The translations under genes and the position numbers were made by a program. From Bradyrhizobium sp. KBS0727 (GTDB lineage Bacteria > Pseudomonadota > Alphaproteobacteria > Rhizobiales > Xanthobacteraceae): 64,000 bases of DNA. The stretch spans positions 6,753,501-6,817,500 of the forward strand of contig NZ_CP042176.1 in the NCBI RefSeq assembly GCF_005937885.2, in the 5' to 3' direction. Of this stretch, positions 33,098 through 42,172 are shown in pieces; the first letter of the stretch is position 1; the number at the start of each line of letters is the position of its first letter. The notes beneath the pieces are model-generated. The model made no database searches. It was not told the origin of the DNA and saw only the letters and a list, made by a program, of their open reading frames with translations.

Positions 33098-33832
33098 TCA
33101 AATGAACGCCATGCCGCCATTGAGGACGATGGTCTGCCCGGTCATGTAGTCGTTGCCCAGCACCATCGTGACGGCATGCGCCACCTCAGTGGCCCGCCCC
33201 ATGCGGCCGAGCGGGATGTTGCGCGCGAGATCAGTCCGGCCGCGCATCATGTCGGTTTCGATCAGCGACGGCGCCACCGCGTTGACGGTGATGCCCTCTT
33301 TCACCAGCCGCGCCGCGTAGCCGCGCGTCAGCCCCTCCATGCCGGCCTTGGAGGCGTTGTAGTGCGGGCCGATGGCACCGGCGCCGCGCGCCGCGCCTGA
33401 GGTGATGTTGACGATGCGGCCCCATTTGCGCGCCCGCATCGCCGGCAACACCGCCTGCGTGCACAGAAACGCCGATTTCAGGTTGACCAGGATAGTTCGA
33501 TCGAAGTCGTCCTCGGTCAGTTCGTCGACGCCGCGCACGATGGCGATGCCGGCATTGTTGACGAGAATGTCGACCGGACCGAGCGCGGCTGCGACCTGTT
33601 CGACCATCGCCGTCACGGCCGCGGCCTGCGACACATCGGCCGCCACCGGCATCGCGCGGCCGCCTTTCGCCGTGATGGCGGCGACGATGGCATCGGCGTC
33701 TTCCGCCCGTTGGCGATAGTTGACCGCGACCGCGGCGCCGGCGTCCGCCAGCGCCACCGCGACCGCCGCCCCGATGCCGCGGGAAGCGCCCGTCACCAGC
33801 GCGACATGCCCGCGAAGATCCTGTCCAGCCAT
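33098..33832 (-). CDS. Short-chain dehydrogenase/reductase, FabG-like
   Basis: A 244-residue classical SDR. The NADP motif TGASRGIGAA is at about 14-23, NNAG near 92, catalytic Ser-Tyr-Lys in ITSGAARGAGAIGPHYNASKAGMEG, and the end is TGQTIVLNGGMAFI. It reduces a carbonyl or oxidises an alcohol with NAD(P)H; in fatty-acid or polyketide-type pathways FabG acts on 3-oxoacyl thioesters. GTGAGGT precedes the ATG at 33832. Its last 47 bp have a diverged second copy at 31549-31595. Confidence 0.9.
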   Translation of the reverse strand: MAGQDLRGHVALVTGASRGIGAAVAVALADAGAAVAVNYRQRAEDADAIVAAITAKGGRAMPVAADVSQAAAVTAMVEQVAAALGPVDILVNNAGIAIVRGVDELTEDDFDRTILVNLKSAFLCTQAVLPAMRARKWGRIVNITSGAARGAGAIGPHYNASKAGMEGLTRGYAARLVKEGITVNAVAPSLIETDMMRGRTDLARNIPLGRMGRATEVAHAVTMVLGNDYMTGQTIVLNGGMAFI

Positions 33833-33873
33833 CGATCCAACCTCACCCGCCATGAACGACGCGTACGACTATA

Positions 33874-34509
33874 TCATTTGGTGCCGAACATGCGGTCGCC
33901 GGCGTCGCCAAGACCCGGCACGATGTAGCCGTGGTCGTTGAGCTTCTCGTCGATGGCGGCGGTCCAGATCGGGAGGTCGGGGTTCTCGCGCTGGAATTGC
34001 GCAATCCCTTCAGGTGCGGCGAGCAAACAGACAAAGCGGATGTCGCGGGCGCCACGGGTCTTGAGCAGGGTGGCGGCCGCACAGGCCGAATTGCCGGTCG
34101 CAAGCATCGGATCCATCAGGATCACCGTGCGATCCGACAGGTCCTGCGGCGCCTTGAAGAAGTATTGGACGGCCTGCAAGGTCTCGGGGTCGCGGTAAAG
34201 CCCGATATGCGCAACGCGCGCCGAAGGCACCAAAGCCAGCATTCCGTCCAGAAATCCGACGCCTGCACGCAGGATCGGCGCGAACGTCAATTTCTTGCCG
34301 GCAATCGCAGGCGCCTTCATGGGCAAAATCGGCGTCTCGATATCCACCAACTCGAGCGGGAGATCGCGAGTGACCTCGTAGCACAACAGCGTCCCGATCT
34401 CGTTGAGCAGTTCCCGAAAGCCCTTGGTCGAACGGTCGCCTTCGCGCATCAACGTGAGCTTGTGCTGGACCAGAGGATGAGCGACGAGATGGACGTTGCT
34501 GGCCGTCAT
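33874..34509 (-). CDS. upp: Uracil phosphoribosyltransferase
   Basis: A 211-residue enzyme that makes UMP from uracil and PRPP in pyrimidine salvage. Diagnostic segments: VAHPLVQHKLTLMRE near the N-terminus, ILRAGVGFLDGMLALVPSARVAHIG, the PRPP loop LMDPMLATGNSACAA, and the uracil-binding C-terminus YIVPGLGDAGDRMFGTK. Length is typical (208-212). AAGGAA precedes the ATG at 34509. Stands alone, upstream of the SDR gene on the same strand (41 bp gap), so read-through is possible. Confidence 0.97.
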   Translation of the reverse strand: MTASNVHLVAHPLVQHKLTLMREGDRSTKGFRELLNEIGTLLCYEVTRDLPLELVDIETPILPMKAPAIAGKKLTFAPILRAGVGFLDGMLALVPSARVAHIGLYRDPETLQAVQYFFKAPQDLSDRTVILMDPMLATGNSACAAATLLKTRGARDIRFVCLLAAPEGIAQFQRENPDLPIWTAAIDEKLNDHGYIVPGLGDAGDRMFGTK

Positions 34510-34572
34510 GAAATTCCTTCCGGCGTTGGGTCCGCCCGGTTATCAAGCGTTGCCTGTGGGCCAAAACGCCTT

Positions 34573-34650
34573 ATAGCGTTTTCGCGGGCCGTCGTTTCGG
34601 CTAAAGAAAGAGCATCAAATCCGATCAGAACCGAAACATTCTCGGGCTGG
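34573..34650. repeat. Decayed copy of the interspersed palindromic element
   Basis: Contains TAGCGTTTTCGCG and GAGCATCAAATCCGATCAGAACCG, which match parts of copies at 30545 and 43713. It lies in the upp/DUF1543 divergent gap. Confidence 0.45.
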
Positions 34651-34685
34651 CGTTAGCCCGGGAAAGCAACGAACAAGCCGTCGCG

Positions 34686-35192
34686 ATGAAGCTTTACATG
34701 TTCTACGTCGGCGGCAATTGCGGCAACTCGAATGTCGAGTTGCACGACGTGCGTTTTTCGATCGGGGAGACGCCGGAGGATTGCCACGATGATTTGCGCA
34801 AGCAGTGGTGGGGCGATCCCGGAAGCCTGCATCTGGACTGCTGGGGAGCGGTCGAACAGGCCGACGGGTTCGATATCGTGTTGACAAAAGACGCCCGGCA
34901 GCAAGGAGCCGACAGATTATTCTTCGTCAATCTCGGCGGCTACGATCCCGCCGAGTTCAACGAGTTGCACCGCAACGTCCTGCTGGTGGCATCGGATGCG
35001 AAGGCAGCAAAGGCAAAGGCGCTAACACAGATCGCTGGCTGGTCGCTGCCGCACAAGGATCGTCTGTTCGAGGTCGAGAAGGCGATCGACGTCACCGCAC
35101 AACTGCAGGCGTACGGATATTCCCTGAGCCTGAAGCCGGCGACCCAGCAAAAGCGCTTCAGCTTCGTCTGCGATTATCTGCCGATCGCGTGA
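34686..35192 (+). CDS. DUF1543 protein
   Basis: A 168-residue soluble protein. MKLYMFYVGGNCGNSNVELHDVRFSIGETPEDCHDDLRKQWWG is the DUF1543 signature: a small alpha/beta fold with GGNCGNSNVELHD and the acidic helix after ETPEDC. The C-terminal RLFEVEKAIDVTAQLQAYGYSLSL repeats the pattern. No function is known for the family. Transcribed alone and away from upp. Confidence 0.82.
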   Translation: MKLYMFYVGGNCGNSNVELHDVRFSIGETPEDCHDDLRKQWWGDPGSLHLDCWGAVEQADGFDIVLTKDARQQGADRLFFVNLGGYDPAEFNELHRNVLLVASDAKAAKAKALTQIAGWSLPHKDRLFEVEKAIDVTAQLQAYGYSLSLKPATQQKRFSFVCDYLPIA

Positions 35193-35241
35193 CGCATCTC
35201 CCCGGATCGGGCATTGCAGATCCGGGGTCCATTGCAGAGCC

Positions 35242-36210
35242 TCACAGCGGCGGGTCGACCGCCTCGTCGTACTCTTTCTTGAACCGCGCGATCAATTCGG
35301 CCGCGGGCAATATCTTGGCGACGCTGCCGACGCCCTGGCCAGAGCCCCAGATTTCCTTCCAGGCCTTCGGCTTCGCCCGCTCGCCTGATGCGTCGGTGCC
35401 AAAACTCATTTTCGACGGATCGGAGGTCGGCAGATTGTCGGGATCCATGCCGGCCGCGACGATCGACGGTTTCAGGTAATTGCCGTGCACGCCGGTGAAC
35501 AGGTTCGAATAGACGATGTCCTCAGCGCTCGAGGCCGTGATCATCTGCTTGTAGCCCTCGACCGCGTTCGCCTCCTTGGTGGCGATGAAGGCGGAGCCGA
35601 TATAGGCGAAGTCGGCGCCCAATATCCGCGCCGCGCGGATCGCCCGGCCGTTCGCGATCGCGCCCGACAAAGCGATCGGACCGTCGAACCAGGCCCGCGT
35701 CTCCGCCACGAAGGCGAGCGGCGAAATCTCACCGGCATGGCCGCCGGCACCGGCCGAGACCAGCACCAGGCCATCGGCGCCCTTCTCGACCGCCTTGTGC
35801 GCAAATTTCTGGTTGATCACGTCGTGGAATACGACGCAGCCCCAGCCATGCGCCATTTGGTTGAGTTCTTCGCGCGCGCCGAGCGAAGTGATCATCATCG
35901 GCACCTTGTGCTTCTCGCAGAGCGCCAGATCCTGATCGAGGCGATTGTTGGATTTGTGCACGATCTGGTTGACCGCGAACGGCGCCGACGGCCGCTCGGG
36001 ATGCGCCTTGTCGTAGGCGGCGAGTTCTTCCTTGATCCGCGCCAGCCATTCGTCGAGCAGCGCCGGCGGCCGCGCGTTCAGCGCCGGAAACGACCCGACC
36101 ACCCCGGCCTTGCATTGCGCGATCACGAGATCGGGCACCGAAATGATGAACAGGGGTGCTGCGATCACGGGTAACGACAGGCGACCCTTGAACAAGGCAG
36201 GCATGGACAT
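35242..36210 (-). CDS. Nitronate monooxygenase family flavoprotein (second copy)
   Basis: A 322-residue FMN-dependent barrel enzyme. LPVIAAPLFIISVPDLVIAQCKAGVVGSFPALNARPP, SAGAGGHAGEISPLAF, LSGAIANGRAIRAARILGADFAYIGSAFIATKEANA (FMN phosphate loop), and SSAEDIVYSNLFTGVHGNYL are typical. It is a paralogue of the 23269-24249 protein, sharing the same motif order. These enzymes detoxify nitronates or act as NADH:quinone reductases in some members. AAGGATC precedes the ATG at 36210. Confidence 0.9.
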   Translation of the reverse strand: MSMPALFKGRLSLPVIAAPLFIISVPDLVIAQCKAGVVGSFPALNARPPALLDEWLARIKEELAAYDKAHPERPSAPFAVNQIVHKSNNRLDQDLALCEKHKVPMMITSLGAREELNQMAHGWGCVVFHDVINQKFAHKAVEKGADGLVLVSAGAGGHAGEISPLAFVAETRAWFDGPIALSGAIANGRAIRAARILGADFAYIGSAFIATKEANAVEGYKQMITASSAEDIVYSNLFTGVHGNYLKPSIVAAGMDPDNLPTSDPSKMSFGTDASGERAKPKAWKEIWGSGQGVGSVAKILPAAELIARFKKEYDEAVDPPL

Positions 36211-36353
36211 TCGAAGCGATCCTTATGGGTTTTCGAAAAGCATCAGGCACCATTCGTGCGATGGATGCCGGGCGTCATACCAACAAGGCTGTCTTTCCAG
36301 TGTCAAGTATTGCGTCTTGGCGCTGGCGCGGGTTCCCGCCGCTCCGGATCATG

Positions 36354-36941
36354 CTACTGGCACAGCGCCCGGGTCACGGAATTTTCGGTCTTGCAGTCGC
36401 CCGGCTCGCGCTGGCGGCCGGGGATGAACACTTTCGGCGAGCATTTTTCGGCGGCGTCGGTGTCGAGGCTCTTGCCTTCCTTGTAGCCCTTGCTCTGGCA
36501 GAGCTTGTCGGCGCCCGCCTTGCAGTCCGGCGCGCCGTTGGCGGCCACCACGCAGGCCGCCCGTCCCTTCACCATGAGCGACGGCTTCGCCATATTGGTC
36601 AGGCTCTCGCCGGCATCCTTGGCGCGCGCGTTGAGATCGTCGATGGTCTCGCCTGGGCTCTTGATCGTCGGCAGCAACGATTTGGATTTCTCGAACAGCT
36701 TTCCGATCTCGTTGATCAGGCCCGGATTTTCCGCAGGCGGCGGTGGCGGTGGCGCGATCTGCTGCGGCTCGGGTTGGGCGGGCACCGACTGCTGCGCCGG
36801 CGACTGCAGGCCGAGCGAGGAAGGCGGTGCCGCTTGCGGCCAGGCGGCGCCAGGGGCGACCACAAGCCACGCCAGCGCAAGGCCGGACGCAGTGACCCGG
36901 GTCACGCGCAATTGACGGAGATGGCCGATTCGGTCGGGCAT
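36354..36941 (-). CDS. Exported protein with Pro-rich region, unknown function
   Basis: A 195-residue protein with a signal peptide (about 12-33, VTASGLALAWLVVAPGAAWPQA), a Gln/Pro-rich disordered region (about 45-70), a short acidic helix (NPGLINEIGKLFEKSKSLL) and a Cys-containing C-terminal half (GRAACVVAANGAPDCKAGADKLCQSKGYKEGKSLDTDAAEKCSP). Six cysteines suggest a disulfide-bonded periplasmic domain. I recognise no named family. Transcribed on the minus strand before the DedA-type gene. Confidence 0.72.
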   Translation of the reverse strand: MPDRIGHLRQLRVTRVTASGLALAWLVVAPGAAWPQAAPPSSLGLQSPAQQSVPAQPEPQQIAPPPPPPAENPGLINEIGKLFEKSKSLLPTIKSPGETIDDLNARAKDAGESLTNMAKPSLMVKGRAACVVAANGAPDCKAGADKLCQSKGYKEGKSLDTDAAEKCSPKVFIPGRQREPGDCKTENSVTRALCQ

Positions 36942-37000
36942 GCCGGGAAGCCTAGCCTGAAGGCCACGTAACTTGAAGTCTTGCCGGGCAAAGCCGTCCG

Positions 37001-37582
37001 TTAGATGAGCCGGAATGCAATGTAGAAGCCGAGCACCAGCACCGCGGCGCCGAGCCCGACCCACAGGCCGAGCCGCTTTTCCAGTTCCGCCCGGATCACG
37101 TCGCCGTACCGGTTGAGCAGGACGGCGACCACGAAGAAGCGGCCGCCGCGCGCGACGATCGAGCACAGGACGAACAGCCAGATATTGTAGCCGGCAAAGC
37201 CCGAGGTGATGGTCACGAGCTTGTAGGGGATCGGCGTCAGGCCCTTGACGAGAATGATCACCGCGCCCCATTCGGCATAGGACGCGCGAAAGGCTTCGAC
37301 CTTGCCGCCGAGGCCATAGAGTTCGATCAGCCAGTACCCGATCGAGTCGTAGAGCAGCGCGCCGATCGCATAGCCGAGCAGGCCGCCGGCGACGGAAGCG
37401 ACCGTGCACACCGCGGCGAACCACCACGCGCGCTTCGGCCGGGCCAGCGACATCGGCAGCAGCATGATATCGGGCGGCACCGGGAAGAAGGAGCTCTCGG
37501 CAAACGCCACGGCTGCCAGAATCCACAGCGCATAGGGCTTGTCGGCGGCGGCGATGCACCAGTCGTATATTCGTCTCAGCAT
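37001..37582 (-). CDS. DedA/YqaA-family membrane protein
   Basis: A 193-residue integral membrane protein of the SNARE-associated/DedA superfamily (YqaA branch). Signatures: FAESSFFPVPPDIMLLPMSLARPKRAWWFAAVCTVASVAGGLLGYAIG and a second helix set ending KGLTPIPYKLVTITSGFAGYNIWLFVLCSI. DedA proteins are undecaprenyl-phosphate or lipid flippases in some species. I start at 37582 (MLRRIYDW); an earlier ATG at 37600 is possible. Confidence 0.82.
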   Translation of the reverse strand: MLRRIYDWCIAAADKPYALWILAAVAFAESSFFPVPPDIMLLPMSLARPKRAWWFAAVCTVASVAGGLLGYAIGALLYDSIGYWLIELYGLGGKVEAFRASYAEWGAVIILVKGLTPIPYKLVTITSGFAGYNIWLFVLCSIVARGGRFFVVAVLLNRYGDVIRAELEKRLGLWVGLGAAVLVLGFYIAFRLI

Positions 37583-37646
37583 GGCCGCATGAACCACCAT
37601 GGCGCGGATTTGTCCATGCCGGGAAGGCAGGGTCTTTTGGGGGACT

Positions 37647-38072
37647 TTAGTGCCGCTTGCGGAGCGCGCGAGGCTCCAGCGCGACAATTCGCCGCCGGGC
37701 CGCGGGCGGGGCCGCCGCCTTGTGCAGTTCCTTGTGCAGTTCCTTGGGCAATTTGGCCGCCGACTTCGGCAGCTTCTCGGCGATCCCAAGCATGTCCTCG
37801 CGCCGTTCCATTTCGCGCCAGACGTCGTTGGGCTTGACGCCGGCAGCGGCCCACAGAACGGTCAGGTTGTAGAGCAGGTCGGCGCTCTCGCGGACCACGG
37901 CGGGTGCGTTGCCGTTGACGGCATCGATCACGACTTCGATGGCTTCCTCGGCGAGCTTCTTGGCCATCTTGGACGGGCCGCGCTGAAACAGCCGGGCCGT
38001 GCGCGACGTCGCCGGGTCGAGATCCCGGGCCGCGAGGACAGCCAGATAAAGCCGTTCGAGCGAATCACTCAT
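37647..38072 (-). CDS. hisE: Phosphoribosyl-ATP pyrophosphatase (HisE) family
   Basis: A 141-residue MazG-type pyrophosphohydrolase of the HisE family. LERLYLAVLAARDL...SRTARLFQRGPSKMAKKLAEEAIEVVIDAVNG and ESADLLYNLTVLWAAAGV show the E-x-x-E and E-x-x-D metal sites. HisE hydrolyses phosphoribosyl-ATP in histidine synthesis. The Ala/Lys-rich C-terminal extension (about 105-141, KLPKELHKELHKAAAPPAARRR) is longer than in stand-alone HisE. It is not in a his operon here, so it may be a second copy or act on another nucleotide. Confidence 0.8.
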   Translation of the reverse strand: MSDSLERLYLAVLAARDLDPATSRTARLFQRGPSKMAKKLAEEAIEVVIDAVNGNAPAVVRESADLLYNLTVLWAAAGVKPNDVWREMERREDMLGIAEKLPKSAAKLPKELHKELHKAAAPPAARRRIVALEPRALRKRH

Positions 38073-38128
38073 GCTTTCCAATCTAATCGAAAGCCGTGGC
38101 CAGCGTGTTAACGGCCGGCTGGACAACC

Positions 38129-38161
38129 AAAAAAAGGCCACCGGCTGGTTAAGCCGGTGGC
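38129..38161 (-). terminator. Rho-independent terminator
   Basis: Stem GCCACCGGCT (38137-38146) with AGCCGGTGGC (38152-38161), loop of 5 nt. On the minus strand it is followed by seven T's (the A-run 38129-38135). It ends transcription of the 38186-38626 gene. Confidence 0.85.
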
Positions 38162-38185
38162 TTCCATTTTCATGAAACGCCGCGA

Positions 38186-38626
38186 CTACCAGCTGGCGAG
38201 CGGATGGCCGCGATAGTGCGGCACGCTCGATCGGTAGTAACCGCCACCATAGTAACCGCCACCGTAATACGGGCCGCCACCGTAGTAGACCGGTCCGCCG
38301 CCGTAATAGGCCGGCGGGGCGTCGTAGTAACCGTAGCTGTCATAATAGCCGCCGCGGTTCTGGCTGGCCGCAATCGCGATACCGGTGCCGACGATGCCGG
38401 CAAAGACCGCGGCTGCCGCGGCACCGCCGCCACCGCGATAATAGCGGCGACGGGCGCTGATATCGGTCGCGCCGCTGGTCCCGCTCGTTGCCGTTATGCC
38501 GCTGCCTTTCGGCGCCGAGCCGGCGAACGCCATCGACGGCTCGACCGCCGTCAGCGCCACCGCCATCACCGTCGCCACTGCGCCGGCGCGGCCCATCAAT
38601 GAAAACACACCTTTTCGCGCAAACAT
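38186..38626 (-). CDS. Gly/Tyr-rich exported protein
   Basis: A 146-residue protein with a signal peptide (about 1-35, ending MAFA). A hydrophobic segment (AAAAAVFAGIVGTGIAIAAS, near 75-90) precedes a C-terminal half built from repeated Gly/Tyr units (PAYYGGGPVYYGGGPYYGGG then YYGGGYY). Such GY-rich proteins sit at the outer membrane or cell surface; no enzymatic motif is seen. GGAGGG precedes the ATG at 38626. A good terminator follows. Confidence 0.75.
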   Translation of the reverse strand: MFARKGVFSLMGRAGAVATVMAVALTAVEPSMAFAGSAPKGSGITATSGTSGATDISARRRYYRGGGGAAAAAVFAGIVGTGIAIAASQNRGGYYDSYGYYDAPPAYYGGGPVYYGGGPYYGGGYYGGGYYRSSVPHYRGHPLASW

Positions 38627-38886
38627 CTCAATACCCTCCGTGGTCACCTGGCCTGACAGGCCTTGGATGGCTAACCACCGGGCAGATGTTAGGTTCCCCA
38701 ATCCGAATGCAGGCTGAACGATCTCTGGCTAAATCGTGGCAGTCATCGACCGTTCAGAATGGATGCGGCACAATGTCAGCGTTTTCGGCTTGTTATTGCC
38801 GTGCGCAGTGTCATGAAGCAGATGTCATGAAACGGACATCGCCGGCGCGGCAACTTGTCCCACCTCCTCCTGCTGACGTAAGCCCC

Positions 38887-39951
38887 ATGCGTGCCATTCG
38901 CTGCAACACCCTCCGCTCCGTTCTGGCCTCGCTGCTCGGCCTGTGCGGAATCGCGGACGCAGGTCTGAGCCCGGTGCGCGCCGCCGATGAAGCGCGGCCA
39001 CCGCTCGCCATCCAGTTCTCGCTCGACCGGCCGATCGATGCGTCAGCAGCCCCGTTCGTGATGGCCGCGACCGGCGGCCTGTTTACCGCGGAGGGCCTTG
39101 CCGTCACGACCCACATCGCCGCCGGATCGCCGGACGCCATCGCGCGCGTCGCCGCCGGCAGCAGCGATTTCGCCCTCGTCGACATCAACGCGCTGATCCG
39201 GTTTCGCGATCGGGACAAGCAGGGCGTGCCTCCGGTCAAGGCGGTGTTCGTGCTGTTCAACAAGGCGCCCTACGCCATCATCGCCCGCAAGAGTCGCGGC
39301 GTAACCGCGCTGTCCGATATCGAAGGCAAGAACCTCGGCGTCGCCGAAGGCGACCTGTCGATCCGGCTATGGCCTGCGGTGGCCAAACTGAACGGCATCA
39401 AGATCGCAAGCATCAAGCAGAGCAGCATCAGCGCCGCGGTCCGCGAACCGATGCTGTCGGCCGGCCAGATCGACGCCGTCACCGGATTTTCCTATCTGTC
39501 GGCGATCAATCTGAGGGACCGCGGCATCCCGGCCGACGATCTCGAGGTGCTGAAATTCGCCGACTACGGCTGCGAGGCCTATGGCTTTGCTGTCATCGTC
39601 AACCCGACGCTGGCGCTAGCCAAGCCGGATGCCGTGAGGGGATTTGTGCGCGCGGTGATCGGCGGCGTAAATCTCGTGATCAAGGATCCCGTCACCGCGA
39701 CCACCGAAGTCGCAAGCCGCATGGACGGCGGCTCGCGCGAACAGGAGCTCGAACGTCTGCGCATCATCCTGCGCGACAACATCCTGACCGGCGACGTCAA
39801 GCGCAACGGCATCGGCGGCATCGACCCGGCGCGCTTCGAGCGCTCGATCGAGCAGGTCGCGGAAGACTTCAAGTTCCAGAAGCTGCCGCAGGCGTCCGAT
39901 ATCTTCGACGACCAGTTCCTGCCTCCACTCAATGGCCGTTTGATCAATTGA
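38887..39951 (+). CDS. NMT1/SsuA-like solute-binding protein
   Basis: A 354-residue exported protein with a signal peptide (about 1-33, ending VRA) and an NMT1-like fold. Typical segments are IQFSLDRPIDASAAPFVMAATGGLFTAEGLAVTTHIAAG (ligand loop), IARVAAGSSDFALVDINALIRF and KNLGVAEGDLSIRLWPAVA. Superfamily members bind sulfonates, thiamine precursors or related compounds for ABC importers. No permease or ATPase is adjacent. A start at 38827 is also possible. A palindromic repeat follows the stop. Confidence 0.85.
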   Translation: MRAIRCNTLRSVLASLLGLCGIADAGLSPVRAADEARPPLAIQFSLDRPIDASAAPFVMAATGGLFTAEGLAVTTHIAAGSPDAIARVAAGSSDFALVDINALIRFRDRDKQGVPPVKAVFVLFNKAPYAIIARKSRGVTALSDIEGKNLGVAEGDLSIRLWPAVAKLNGIKIASIKQSSISAAVREPMLSAGQIDAVTGFSYLSAINLRDRGIPADDLEVLKFADYGCEAYGFAVIVNPTLALAKPDAVRGFVRAVIGGVNLVIKDPVTATTEVASRMDGGSREQELERLRIILRDNILTGDVKRNGIGGIDPARFERSIEQVAEDFKFQKLPQASDIFDDQFLPPLNGRLIN

Positions 39952-39965
39952 GTGAAATCCGATCC

Positions 39966-40054
39966 CCTCATGGTGAGGAGCGACTTCGCGCGTCTCGAAC
40001 CATGAGGCCCGTGGCCCATCCTTCGAGACGCGCTACGCGCTCCTCAGGATGAGG
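39966..40054. repeat. Double palindromic repeat (CTTCGAGACGCG...CCTCAGGATGAGG type)
   Basis: Two neighbouring inverted repeats: CCTCATGG...CCATGAGG and CATCCTTCGAGACGCG...CTCCTCAGGATG. This element type is frequent in Bradyrhizobium and Rhodopseudomonas and lies between the NMT1-like gene and ndvA. Confidence 0.75.
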
Positions 40055-40170
40055 TCGGTGGGTGTGGTCAAAAGCGATCAAGATAAAGCCCTCGCACTCT
40101 GGTTCTCAACCGCGATCCCTGATTAGATTGCGATCGCGTCCCGCCATCCGGCCTCCGAGTCCGCTCCCTG

Positions 40171-41949
40171 ATGTCCCTGCTCCGCCTTTACACCCGCGTC
40201 CTCGAGTTGCTCGGCAAGGAAGCGCGGCTGGGCTGGATTCTCGCCGGCGCCAACCTGCTGCTGGCGGGTACGCAATTCGCCGAGCCGGTGCTGTTCGGCC
40301 GCATCGTCGACGTGCTGTCCGGCAAGCCGCAGACCGGCCCGCTGGCGGCCAACTCGGCCTGGCCCCTGCTCGGCGCCTGGGTGGCGTTCGGCCTGTTCAC
40401 GATTCTCTGCAGCGCCGCGGTCGCCCTCCAGGCCGACCGGCTGGCGCACCGCCAGCGCCAAGCGGTGCTGACCAGCTATTTCGAGCACATCATGCAGTTG
40501 CCGCTGACCTTCCACTCCGGCACCCATTCCGGCCGGCTGATGAAGGTGATGCTGAACGGCACCGACGCGCTGTGGCGGCTCTGGCTCGGATTTTTCCGCG
40601 AGCATTTCGCGGCGATCATGTCGCTGGTGGTGCTGCTGCCGCTCTCGCTCTACCTCAACTGGCGGCTTGCGATCCTGCTGTTCGCGCTGTGCGTGGTGTT
40701 CACCGTGCTGACGACGCTGGTGGTGCGCAAGACCTACGGCATGCAGAGCGAGGTCGAGGCCCATTACAGCGACCTCTCGGCGCGCGCTTCCGACGCGCTC
40801 GGCAATGTCGCGCTGGTGCAGAGCTTCGTGCGCATCGACGCCGAGGTCCAGGGGCTGCGCTTCGTCGCCGACAAGCTGCTCGCGGTGCAGATGCCGGTGC
40901 TGTCCTGGTGGGCGCTGGTCACCGTCATCACCCGCGCCTCGACCACCATCACGGTGCTCGCGATCTTCACCGTCGGCATCTTCCTGCACGAACAGGGACT
41001 GACGACGGTCGGCGAAATCGTGATGTTCGTGAGCTTCGCGACCATGCTGATCCAGAAGCTCGAACAGGTCGTGAGCTTCATCAACAACGTGTTCATGGAG
41101 GCGCCGCGGCTGCAGGAATTCTTCGACGTGCTGGACGCGGTGCCCGCGGTGCGCGACCGGCCCGGCGCGATGGATACCGGACGGCTGTCGGGGCTGGTCG
41201 AATTCAACGACGTCTCGTTTTCCTATGACGGCAAGCGGCCGGCGATCGAGGACCTGTCGTTCACCGCTTTGCCCGGCCAGACCATCGCGCTGGTGGGTCC
41301 GACCGGCGCCGGCAAGTCGACCGCGATCGCGCTTTTGCACCGCGCGTTCGATCCGCAGTCCGGCATCATCAAGATCGACGGCATGGATATCCGCGGCCTC
41401 AAGCTGACGGCGCTGCGGCGGAACATCGGCGTGGTGTTCCAGGAGGCGCTGCTGTTCAACCGCTCGATCGCCGACAATCTGCGCGTCGGCAAGCCGGACG
41501 CGACCGAGGAAGAGATGCGCACCGCGGCGTCACGCGCCCAGGCGCTCGAATTCATCGAACGCAGCGAGAAGAAATTCGAAACCCATGCCGGCGAACGCGG
41601 CCGCATGCTGTCCGGCGGCGAACGGCAGCGGCTGTCGATCGCGCGCGCCTTGCTGAAGGATCCGCCGATCCTGATCCTCGACGAGGCCACCAGCGCGCTC
41701 GACGCCGTCACCGAGGCCAGGGTCAACGCCGCTCTCGATGAAGTGATGCGGGGCCGTACCACGTTCGTGATCGCGCACCGGCTTTCGACCATTCGCAACG
41801 CCACGCGCATCCTGGTTTTCGACAGTGGCCGCGTGATCGAAAGCGGAACTTTCGATGAACTGGTGGCAAAAGGCGGCCGTTTTGCCGAACTCGCCAAGGC
41901 CCAGTTCATGGTGCAGGAAAATACACGCGCCAGCATCGAGGCCAAATAG
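40171..41949 (+). CDS. ndvA: Cyclic beta-glucan ABC exporter NdvA/ChvA
   Basis: A 592-residue half-transporter: six membrane helices in the first 320 residues, then an ATPase domain with Walker A GPTGAGKS near 375, signature LSGGERQR near 479, and DEATSALD near 503. The N-terminal MSLLRLYTRVLELLGKEARLGW and QFAEPVLFGRIVDVLS match NdvA/ChvA. These exporters move cyclic beta-1,2- (or beta-1,3/1,6 in Bradyrhizobium) glucans to the periplasm, needed for osmoadaptation and plant infection. The glucan synthase gene is not next to it here. Confidence 0.9.
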   Translation: MSLLRLYTRVLELLGKEARLGWILAGANLLLAGTQFAEPVLFGRIVDVLSGKPQTGPLAANSAWPLLGAWVAFGLFTILCSAAVALQADRLAHRQRQAVLTSYFEHIMQLPLTFHSGTHSGRLMKVMLNGTDALWRLWLGFFREHFAAIMSLVVLLPLSLYLNWRLAILLFALCVVFTVLTTLVVRKTYGMQSEVEAHYSDLSARASDALGNVALVQSFVRIDAEVQGLRFVADKLLAVQMPVLSWWALVTVITRASTTITVLAIFTVGIFLHEQGLTTVGEIVMFVSFATMLIQKLEQVVSFINNVFMEAPRLQEFFDVLDAVPAVRDRPGAMDTGRLSGLVEFNDVSFSYDGKRPAIEDLSFTALPGQTIALVGPTGAGKSTAIALLHRAFDPQSGIIKIDGMDIRGLKLTALRRNIGVVFQEALLFNRSIADNLRVGKPDATEEEMRTAASRAQALEFIERSEKKFETHAGERGRMLSGGERQRLSIARALLKDPPILILDEATSALDAVTEARVNAALDEVMRGRTTFVIAHRLSTIRNATRILVFDSGRVIESGTFDELVAKGGRFAELAKAQFMVQENTRASIEAK

Positions 41950-42172
41950 GTCGGCGCAACGCTGTGTAATTGAAATATCTGCCGAATTTCAGCCCATTTC
42001 GTCCACCATTTAATCGCCCGGCCTCTATTCTGGATCGGCAAGCCGGTATAGGTTTGCGGCCTGCCGTAACGCGACGGCGCAAGTTACGTTTCAAGATCGC
42101 ACGCTTGAGACCCGAACGTTGAATGCAAGACCTCCTTTTCGAAGGCGGGTCTCAAAGGACCGGAACGGAAAA

